The notes under the pieces were generated by a model that saw nothing but the letters and a program-made list of their open reading frames with translations, was not told the DNA's origin and made no database searches. This document shows, piece after piece, positions 26,610 through 32,218 of a stretch of DNA of 32,218 nucleotides (positions are counted from its first letter, which is position 1; the number at the start of each line of letters is the position of its first letter). The translations under genes were made by a program, and so were the position numbers. Origin of the DNA: an uncultured Clostridia bacterium (GTDB lineage Bacteria; Bacillota; Clostridia; UBA1381); NCBI GenBank assembly GCA_934486495.1, contig CAKSPW010000020.1, forward strand, positions 1-32,218, written 5' to 3'.

Positions 26610-27317
26610 ATGAAACTTTATATAATAAGACACGGAGATCCGGATTATGAGAATGACTGTCTTACTCCACTGGGGTGCAGACAGGCGGAGGCTTTGGCAA
26701 GGAGATTTGCCATACATGAGCCGGATCGGATCTTTTCGTCACCGTTGGGAAGAGCGCAGGAAACTGCACAGCCAACCTGTGAGCTGTTGAAAAAGAAAAT
26801 GACAATCCTGGATTGGATCAGTGAAAGTACGGCATATGAGCAAATGCTTGTTCCGGAAAAAGATGGCACGCGCTGGTGCTGGGCGCAGCAGAATACCCAT
26901 TATAAAAATGATGAAACCATACGGCTTTACGATGATTGGCAAAAAGCGCATAAGGATTTTGAACGGGATTCTGTGCGTGAATGTGTAAACAGAATCGGCA
27001 GAGAATCTGATCGGTTTTTAGAACAACTGGGCTATCGGCGTGAGGGAAGTATTTATCGGATTTTATCCCCATCGGAGGAATCTATAGCTGTTTTTTGTCA
27101 CCAGGGAGTCGGACTGACATGGTATTCGCACCTGATGCAGATTCCGCCGCATATCGTATGGTCAACCTTTGACATAGCACATACGGGAGTCACTTTGTTC
27201 CATTTTGAAAATTTCAGCAATGGTGTGACTGCACCGAAGTGCTTGATGATGTCGGATCTGTCGCATATCATGAATGACGGATTGCCCATGAAATTTGAGA
27301 ACAGAATTGATTTATAA
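26610..27317 (+). CDS. Histidine phosphatase family protein (phosphoglycerate mutase-like)
   Basis: A cytoplasmic phosphatase or mutase (235 aa). The catalytic RHG is at residues 7-9 (IIRHGDP, His8 phosphorylated), SSPLGRAQETA supplies Arg48 of the phosphate pocket, and His164 in FCHQG is the second catalytic histidine. Members act on sugar phosphates, nucleotides or other small phosphates, and the substrate cannot be told from the sequence. It has no signal peptide. GGGAGG lies upstream of the ATG, and the gene sits 18 bases after the SLH protein gene and 19 before the binding-protein gene, so it is part of the same operon. It may dephosphorylate an intermediate formed from the imported sugar. 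Confidence 0.85.
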   Translation: MKLYIIRHGDPDYENDCLTPLGCRQAEALARRFAIHEPDRIFSSPLGRAQETAQPTCELLKKKMTILDWISESTAYEQMLVPEKDGTRWCWAQQNTHYKNDETIRLYDDWQKAHKDFERDSVRECVNRIGRESDRFLEQLGYRREGSIYRILSPSEESIAVFCHQGVGLTWYSHLMQIPPHIVWSTFDIAHTGVTLFHFENFSNGVTAPKCLMMSDLSHIMNDGLPMKFENRIDL

Positions 27318-27336
27318 AAGAAAAGAGGTAAAGAAC

Positions 27337-28737
27337 ATGAAAGCAATGAAATTATTATCTGTTATTTTATCAGCCGGTCTTGCGGTGACCGCTCTTGCCG
27401 GATGCGGAAACAAAAATGACAGAACGGAAGACGGAAGAATCAAGATTACCATCGGAGATGCACCCGACAAAAATACAGACCCAAAGGGATATTCAACATG
27501 GGAGGAATCCGCAAATGCATTTATGAAGCTTAACAGCGATATAGCCCTTGAAGCCGAGCCGTGGGCGTATGATGTTCAGAGTTTTATTTCGAGAGCTGAG
27601 GGCGGAACGCTGCCTACTCTTTTCAAGGTGCATTTTACCGAGGGAAAGAAGATTGTAGAGTTTGATTATTCGGCAGACGTTACATCCTTTATGAAAGATA
27701 ACGGCGATTATGATAAGCTGAATGATGTCATGATGAAAAACATTACAGATGAGGATGGGCATGTAAAGCTGATTCCTGCCAATGTCTATACTTTGGGCGT
27801 TGTCATGAATATGAAGCTTATGCGTCAGGCAGGTCTTGTCAATGAAGATGATTCTCCGATCGTTCCGGAAACGTTTGAACAGCTGGCAGAAATGGCAAAG
27901 ACCGTGACGGAAAAAACAGGCGCCGCAGGATTTGTATTTCCTACAACCGGCAATGGCGGAGGCTGGCTGTTCAGCGATATAAGCTGGGCATACGGCGGAG
28001 AATTGGAAAAGCAAGACGAAAACGGAAAATGGATAGCGGCGTTGGATGAGGAGCCGGTGGTGAATGCAATGCAGTGGCTTAAGAATATGAAGTGGAAGTA
28101 CAACTGTATGCCGGCAAACACCCTGCTGTCCAATGCGGATACGATGAAAATGGTAGGAACGGATCAGGCGGCAATGGCAATTGCGCATCCCGGGCAATTC
28201 GGTCAGCTTGTTGCAAACTACGGAATGGATTTGAATGATATTGCGATGGTTAAAATTCCGGCAGGCCCGGCAAAACGCGTAACGCTGATGGGCGGTTCCT
28301 ATTATGCAATTGCAAACAACGCTACGGAGGATCAGATTGCGGCAACGATGAAATATTTGAAGTTCAAGGGTGTGACAACGGAGTTGACGGATGATGTGCG
28401 TGAGGATATTGAAAGAGAAGTCAAGTCCAACTATGATCAGAAGAAAACCGCTGTGGGAATCCGGGATTTATCCATCTGGAACGATAATTCCGAGGTTGAG
28501 AAATTCGAACAGGAAATGAATGATAAGTATAGAAATATTCCGGTTAATCATGTAGAGTCCTATAATGATAAAACGGGAGTGGAATATCATACTGAGGTTG
28601 AAGCTTGTGCGCAGGAAATGTATAGTTTACTGGACGAGGTTATTCAAAAGGTTTTGTCGGAAAAAGATTCGGATTGTAAGGCATTGCTGAATGACGCAAA
28701 TTATAAATTCCAGAAAAACTTTTTGGATAATGAGTAA
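27337..28737 (+). CDS. ABC transporter sugar-binding lipoprotein paired with downstream permeases
   Basis: A family 1 extracellular solute-binding lipoprotein (466 aa). The signal MKAMKLLSVILSAGLAVTAL ends in LAGC with Cys23 as the lipidated residue. The start is ATG 27337, with AGAGG 8 bases upstream; the in-frame ATG 42 bases earlier lies within the preceding gene. The fold signature is seen in VKLIPANVYTLGVVMNMKLM and RVTLMGGSYYAIANN. It is a paralogue of the lipoprotein at 6836. The two permeases directly downstream make it the substrate-binding subunit of a complete importer apart from the ATPase. The substrate is probably an oligosaccharide released by the two hydrolases. Confidence 0.92.
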   Translation: MKAMKLLSVILSAGLAVTALAGCGNKNDRTEDGRIKITIGDAPDKNTDPKGYSTWEESANAFMKLNSDIALEAEPWAYDVQSFISRAEGGTLPTLFKVHFTEGKKIVEFDYSADVTSFMKDNGDYDKLNDVMMKNITDEDGHVKLIPANVYTLGVVMNMKLMRQAGLVNEDDSPIVPETFEQLAEMAKTVTEKTGAAGFVFPTTGNGGGWLFSDISWAYGGELEKQDENGKWIAALDEEPVVNAMQWLKNMKWKYNCMPANTLLSNADTMKMVGTDQAAMAIAHPGQFGQLVANYGMDLNDIAMVKIPAGPAKRVTLMGGSYYAIANNATEDQIAATMKYLKFKGVTTELTDDVREDIEREVKSNYDQKKTAVGIRDLSIWNDNSEVEKFEQEMNDKYRNIPVNHVESYNDKTGVEYHTEVEACAQEMYSLLDEVIQKVLSEKDSDCKALLNDANYKFQKNFLDNE

Positions 28738-28771
28738 TCATTTTAGCATGAGAATAGGCAAGCAGCTCGTA

Positions 28772-28803
28772 CGGAATCAAGATGTATCTGCGTCTTGATT
28801 CCG
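28772..28803 (+). other. Stem-loop between binding protein and permeases
   Basis: CGGAATCAAGA pairs perfectly over 11 bp with TCTTGATTCCG around a 10-base loop. There is no immediate T-run, although a T-rich stretch starts about 15 bases later. Such intercistronic hairpins typically stabilise the upstream binding-protein mRNA or cut down read-through, so that binding protein exceeds permease. A second small stem, GCCGC-TGTTG-GCGGC, lies just before the permease start. Confidence 0.65.
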
Positions 28804-28871
28804 GAATGAGTTCCGCCGCTTTATTTTTATGCTGAATTTATGCCGCTGTTGGCGGCGGAATGGAGATCAAG

Positions 28872-29786
28872 ATGAAAACAAATGCAAATAAAAAGGTTTT
28901 CAAAAATCGTATATTGGCTTTTAAAAAGCAGCTGAGCGGATGGGTGCTGATTATTCCGGCAATCGTTATTATTTATTTTATGATTATCAGACCCCAGATT
29001 ATGGGGATTGCGTGGTCGTTTTTTGATATGCGCGGCTATAATATTAAAAATTTTAACGGTTTGGATAATTATCGCACGATTCTTTCAAATACAGAGTTTT
29101 TGCAGATTTTATGGAATACATGTCAGTATGTGCTGTGGTCGATGATCGGGTATATTATCCCGATTATTGTGGCGGTGGTGCTGAATGAGGTTGTGCATTT
29201 CAGACGTTTTTTCAGGTTTGTGGTTTATTTCCCGTCGGTTTTGCCGGGAACGGCGGTCATGCTGCTTTGGTTTATGATGTTTTATCCGGATCAGGCAGGA
29301 TTGCTGAACATGATTCTGGGGAAAGTATTCCATATGACTCCGTACAATTGGCTACAGGACTCGAGGTTTACGATTTTGTATATCATTATCAGTATGACGT
29401 GGAACAGCGCCGGAATGACGGCGTTATACTACTTTGCATCCTTGCAGGGGGTATCAAGAGAGCTGTATGAGGCGTCGCTGATTGATGGAGCAGGATTTAT
29501 GAAACGGTTTTGGACGATCACATTTCCGCATATGTCCGGAATCCTGCTGCTGTTTTTGATAAAACAGATTATGGGTGTGTTCCAGATCGTGGATCAGCCG
29601 ATGCAGATGACCGGCGGCGGACCGGGAAATGCGTCTATGACGCTGGGATATTGGTCTTATAAATACGCATTTGAGTATAATAAGCCGCAATATTCGATGG
29701 TAATCGGTGTAATTATGTTTCTGATTCTGATGGTGCTTACCAGCTTTTACTTTGCAGCGGATAAAAAGGTGCAGAGCAAATATTGA
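28872..29786 (+). CDS. ABC sugar transporter permease (MalF/UgpA type)
   Basis: An integral membrane permease subunit of a carbohydrate ABC importer (304 aa) with about six membrane segments, the first at ~22-40 (SGWVLIIPAIVIIYFMIIR). The cytoplasmic EAA loop that docks the ATPase is at ~199-219 (YEASLIDGAGFMKRFWTITF). The start is ATG 28872 with GGAG 6 bases upstream; the ATG at 28860 is less well placed. It pairs with the permease at 29806. No ATPase gene is nearby, as in many Firmicutes where one MsmK-like ATPase serves several importers. Confidence 0.92.
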   Translation: MKTNANKKVFKNRILAFKKQLSGWVLIIPAIVIIYFMIIRPQIMGIAWSFFDMRGYNIKNFNGLDNYRTILSNTEFLQILWNTCQYVLWSMIGYIIPIIVAVVLNEVVHFRRFFRFVVYFPSVLPGTAVMLLWFMMFYPDQAGLLNMILGKVFHMTPYNWLQDSRFTILYIIISMTWNSAGMTALYYFASLQGVSRELYEASLIDGAGFMKRFWTITFPHMSGILLLFLIKQIMGVFQIVDQPMQMTGGGPGNASMTLGYWSYKYAFEYNKPQYSMVIGVIMFLILMVLTSFYFAADKKVQSKY

Positions 29787-29805
29787 TGCGGAAGGGGAGA
29801 AACAG

Positions 29806-30696
29806 ATGAGATTATTTAAAGAAATGGATAAGGGGATTCTTACTGATTCCGATATAAAACAACCCAAATATAAAATTTTATATGCATGCTTGTTTATGTT
29901 TTTAATTATTGACACAATGATTGTGCTGCTCCCTGTGACGTGGGTATTATTGTCGGGCTTTAAGGATATAAAGGAAATGTATCAAGTGCCGGCAACTTTT
30001 TTTCCGAAGCACTTTTCGATTGCGAAGCTCGGAGCGGTTTGGAGCGAATTAAAGTTTTACCGATATTACGGTGTGACTTTTATCATGGCAGGCGGCAGTG
30101 TGGCAGCGGATATAATTGTATGCGGACTTGCCGGATATTCGCTTTCAAAGCTTAAGCCAAAGGGAACAAAAATCATTCTGATGGTGCTGTTTTGGCTGAT
30201 GTTGCTGCCGGGTTCCATGAGAACCGTGCCGCTCTATATGGAGTTTAAAAAGTTTCCGCTTTTCGGATTCAGCATGCTGAATACCTACTGGCCGATGTGG
30301 CTGATGGCAGCGGCGAATATTTTTGATATTATTCTTTTCAAAAATTTCTTTGACGGTATTTCGCCGGCACTGGTGGAAGCGGCAAAGATAGACGGTGCGG
30401 GCGATATGAAAATCTTCTGCAAAATTATGGTGCCGTTGAGTTTGCCGATTTTTATGACGGTCGGAGTTTTGACGTTTAACAGCAATATGAGTCAGTTCCT
30501 GTGGCCGTACATCACCATAACTGACGAAAATTATACGGTTTTGGGAGTGGCACTGTATAAGCTGAAAAATTCAAATATTACGATGGATAAACAGATGCTT
30601 GCCTTTTTGTTTACCATCATTCCGCAGGTCGTTATTTTTATTGTCTTTCAAAAGTATATTATGGGAGGCGTAAATGTCGGCGGCGTCAAGGGATAA
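29806..30696 (+). CDS. ABC sugar transporter permease (MalG/UgpE type)
   Basis: The second membrane subunit of the importer (296 aa). The first segment is at ~26-50 (YACLFMFLIIDTMIVLLPVT), and the EAA loop is at ~190-210 (VEAAKIDGAGDMKIFCKIMV). AAGGGGAG lies 6 bases before the ATG at 29806; a longer in-frame start at 29752 would overlap the first permease and has no ribosome binding site. It lies 19 bases after its partner. Confidence 0.92.
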   Translation: MRLFKEMDKGILTDSDIKQPKYKILYACLFMFLIIDTMIVLLPVTWVLLSGFKDIKEMYQVPATFFPKHFSIAKLGAVWSELKFYRYYGVTFIMAGGSVAADIIVCGLAGYSLSKLKPKGTKIILMVLFWLMLLPGSMRTVPLYMEFKKFPLFGFSMLNTYWPMWLMAAANIFDIILFKNFFDGISPALVEAAKIDGAGDMKIFCKIMVPLSLPIFMTVGVLTFNSNMSQFLWPYITITDENYTVLGVALYKLKNSNITMDKQMLAFLFTIIPQVVIFIVFQKYIMGGVNVGGVKG

Positions 30697-30727
30697 TTGC
30701 GATGCAAATTAATACGGAGGGACGATT

Positions 30728-31399
30728 GTGATCTTTTTGGGAACAGAACAATTCTATTATATTTTACGAATAATTGCAGCCGGTGCCTGTGGTATACTGA
30801 TAGGACTGGAGCGTAAGAACCGCTCCAAGGAAGCGGGAGTGAGAACCCATTGCATGGTGGCGTGCGCTTCGGCACTGATGATGATTATATCAAAATACGG
30901 CTTTGCGGATATGCAGATTGGAGCCGAGGGAGTACGCGGAGCAGACGGAGCGCGCATTGCGGCACAGGTTGTCAGCGGAATCGGATTTCTGGGTGCAGGT
31001 ATGATATTTGTGCATAAGAATACAATAACGGGACTGACCACAGCCGCCGGAGTCTGGGCGACTGCCGGAGTGGGGCTGGCTATAGGCGCAGGAATGTATG
31101 TTGTCGGAATTTGTGCGGCAATTATAATAGTGCTGACGCAGATAATACTGCACGGAAACTTTCGCTGGCTTAAACCGATAAAACAGAAGAAGCTCATTGT
31201 AAAAGGAGTTGATGTTGCGGATTTTCAAAGACACACAATCAACCTGCTGCATGAAACGGGAATTAATATAGCAGATGTGTCTGCGGAAAAAACAGAAGAC
31301 GGCTGCAACTATACGTTTATTATTGAAATGCCGAATAATGTATATGAAGAAAATATACTTAATTTGTTTGATTTCAGATGTAAAATTGATAATGTATAG
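30728..31399 (+). CDS. MgtC/SapB family membrane protein
   Basis: An MgtC-family inner-membrane protein (223 aa). The hydrophobic core (~1-140) has the family hallmarks GLERKNRSKEAGVRTH, VVSGIGFLGAGMI and GLTTAAGVWATAGVGLAIG, in about four to five membrane segments. A cytoplasmic ACT-like tail (~145-223) follows. Relatives protect cells under low magnesium or modulate membrane energetics; the substrate is not settled even for well-studied members. The start is GTG 30728 with GGAGG 7 bases upstream. It lies 31 bases after the permease and is co-directional, so it is the last gene of the operon, although its link to glycan uptake is unclear. Confidence 0.9.
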   Translation: MIFLGTEQFYYILRIIAAGACGILIGLERKNRSKEAGVRTHCMVACASALMMIISKYGFADMQIGAEGVRGADGARIAAQVVSGIGFLGAGMIFVHKNTITGLTTAAGVWATAGVGLAIGAGMYVVGICAAIIIVLTQIILHGNFRWLKPIKQKKLIVKGVDVADFQRHTINLLHETGINIADVSAEKTEDGCNYTFIIEMPNNVYEENILNLFDFRCKIDNV

Positions 31400-31505
31400 G
31401 AATAGAATATGATTTATTTAGTGGAATGTAACTTGATTGCAGTGCTTAAAATATAAATAAGCTACCGTTAATAAAGAATATGATTAATTTTCATTTATAG
31501 CTCAA

Positions 31506-31544
31506 AAACTCGATTTCAATAAAAAGTTGAAATTGAGTTTTTTT
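31506..31544 (+). terminator. Terminator after the glycan operon
   Basis: AAACTCGATTTCAA (31506-31519) pairs with TTGAAATTGAGTTT (31527-31540) with one G-T pair and a 7-base loop, and runs into a T-tract to 31544. It ends the transcript of the MgtC-family gene. The rest of 31400-31610 has no gene. Confidence 0.85.
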
Positions 31545-31564
31545 ATTACCCAATTCGTGCGCCG

Positions 31565-31603
31565 CCTCTGAAATTTGATTAAAAAATAATCAAATTTCGG
31601 AGG
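31565..31603 (+). promoter_or_regulatory. Hairpin hiding the ribosome binding site of the sigma-like gene
   Basis: CCTCTGAAATTTGATTA (31565-31581) pairs with TAATCAAATTTCGGAGG (31587-31603) over 17 bp, with a single U-G pair and a five-A loop. The last bases, GGAGG, are the ribosome binding site of the gene that starts at 31611. The folded mRNA would block translation, so this looks like a translational switch, for example an RNA thermometer or a structure opened by coupling or by a helper. Confidence 0.75.
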
Positions 31604-31610
31604 AAAGGAC

Positions 31611-32009
31611 ATGAAAAAAGAATATTACATAACGCTTAATGATGGGCAGGCTGTGCCTGTGACGGAGGAGGTATATCGTGAATATAAACGTCCGCAATGG
31701 CGTGAAGCAAAGCAAAAGAAAGTCAGACAAATGCGGGGATTTTCTTTGGAATATATGACTGAAAACGGAATGGAGCATATATATTCCGATAAGCAAAAGC
31801 TTGTGGAGGATATTGTGGAAGATAATTTGATGCTTGAGATGTTGATGAAAGCATTGGAAACGCTGACGGATGATGAGCGTTCTCTGATTGATGAGTTGTA
31901 TTTTAATGAAAAATCAGAGCGAGATTTTGCAGAAAAAATGGGAATTAGTAATGTAGCAGTTAACAAGAAACATCATCGCATTTTGGAGAAAATAAAAAAA
32001 CTTTTATAA
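31611..32009 (+). CDS. Small sigma-70 region 4-like protein of a mobile element
   Basis: A 132-aa DNA-binding protein. The N-terminal half (YITLNDGQAVPVTEEVYREY and a basic stretch) is typical of small proteins next to recombinase genes in Firmicutes integrative elements. The C-terminal half (~82-132: ALETLTDDERSLIDELYF, then ERDFAEKMGISNVAVNKKHH) is a sigma-70 region 4 helix-turn-helix that would recognise -35-like DNA. There is no region 2, so it cannot be a complete sigma factor; it is more likely a regulator or accessory of element genes. GGAGG is 7 bases before the ATG but is sequestered in a hairpin. It marks the right-hand mobile-element flank. Confidence 0.8.
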   Translation: MKKEYYITLNDGQAVPVTEEVYREYKRPQWREAKQKKVRQMRGFSLEYMTENGMEHIYSDKQKLVEDIVEDNLMLEMLMKALETLTDDERSLIDELYFNEKSERDFAEKMGISNVAVNKKHHRILEKIKKLL

Positions 32010-32033
32010 AATTAAGAATTTAAGGTTAACAAC

Positions 32034-32078
32034 CCCTCTCATACTTTCCTTTAAGTATTGAGAGGGATTTTTCTTTCT
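32034..32078 (+). terminator. Terminator after the sigma-like gene
   Basis: CCCTCTCATACTT (32034-32046) pairs with AAGTATTGAGAGGG (32053-32066) with one bulged base and a 6-base loop, followed by ATTTTTCTTTCT. Confidence 0.85.
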
Positions 32079-32162
32079 CTAAAGAAACGGTAGTGTAAAG
32101 TAGCATATGAAAAAAGAAGTGTGTGAAAACCTACCGTCACACTTGACAGCTTAGGCAAAACA

Positions 32163-32218
32163 ATGCTTGAAATATTGTGCCGACGGTTAGAGACTCAAGA
32201 ACAAATTGAATTTTTACC
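32163..32218 (+). CDS. Possible partial ORF at the right edge
   Basis: An ATG at 32163 opens a frame reading MLEILCRRLETQEQIEFL to the window end. The composition is protein-like, but the ribosome binding site is weak (TAGGCAAAACA) and only 18 codons are visible. By position it would be the next gene of the right-hand mobile element. Confidence 0.25.
   Translation, partial: MLEILCRRLETQEQIEFL

Noticed and set aside
31462..32137. CTACCGTT at 31462 with inverted AACGGTAG at 32086 and CTACCGTC at 32131 as possible element ends or att repeats
   Set aside because: Only 7-8 bp, no integrase or target duplication visible; chance matches of this length are expected.

Overview
The window looks like a chromosome segment from a Gram-positive Clostridia-type bacterium, probably an uncultured gut or anaerobic-digester Firmicute. 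The grounds are the strong AGGAGG-type ribosome binding sites, vegetative promoters with near-consensus TTGACA/TATAAT boxes, Lgt/LspA-type lipoprotein signals (LAGC), S-layer homology (SLH) domains and many secreted proteins with bacterial Ig-like domains. The genus cannot be fixed from the sequence. SLH-rich polysaccharide degraders such as Monoglobus are a reasonable comparison, but this is inference.

Left flank (1-6300, minus strand): a decayed piece of a conjugative element or prophage. One reading frame runs from about 6040 down to 65 and encodes a giant polyprotein: Strawberry-notch-type helicase, then an HExxH metallopeptidase, then a large polyvalent (LPD-like) region. It is cut by two in-frame TAA codons, at 2537-2539 and 2261-2263, and has lost its N-terminus. 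Upstream it is joined directly, in another frame, to the 5' part of a D-alanyl-D-alanine carboxypeptidase gene (dacF-like), so positions ~6020-6045 are a recombination or assembly junction. A 68-codon ORF with its own ribosome binding site lies in another frame inside the polyprotein.

Centre (6693-31399): a glycan acquisition locus. Transcription unit 1 (promoter 6769-6796) holds a sugar-binding lipoprotein and a metallo-beta-lactamase-fold hydrolase and ends at a terminator at 9024-9066. A membrane-bound AraC-type regulator (YesS/YtdP architecture) is read leftward from 11313. Transcription unit 2 (promoter 11513-11541) is about 20 kb. In order it encodes a four-module carbohydrate-binding-like protein, a clan GH-A-like glycoside hydrolase, a three-module binding protein, a second GH-A-like hydrolase with an N-terminal binding module, two SLH proteins, a histidine phosphatase, a second sugar-binding lipoprotein, two ABC permeases and an MgtC-family membrane protein. 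No transporter ATPase is present, so a shared ATPase elsewhere is likely.

The strongest regulatory signal is an 18-bp element (ATCATAAAAAATGATACT-like) found twice upstream of each rightward promoter. The spacing is 41 bp at one promoter and 42 bp at the other, and the proximal site ends exactly 17 bases before the -35 box in both. One copy overlaps the -35 box of the regulator's own divergent promoter. I propose that the membrane AraC regulator senses a glycan signal and activates both units while tuning itself.

Right flank (31400-32218): a terminator, then a small sigma-70 region-4-like protein of the type carried by integrative elements. Its ribosome binding site is buried in a 17-bp hairpin, and a second terminator follows it. 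Both flanks of the glycan locus therefore carry mobile-element genes.
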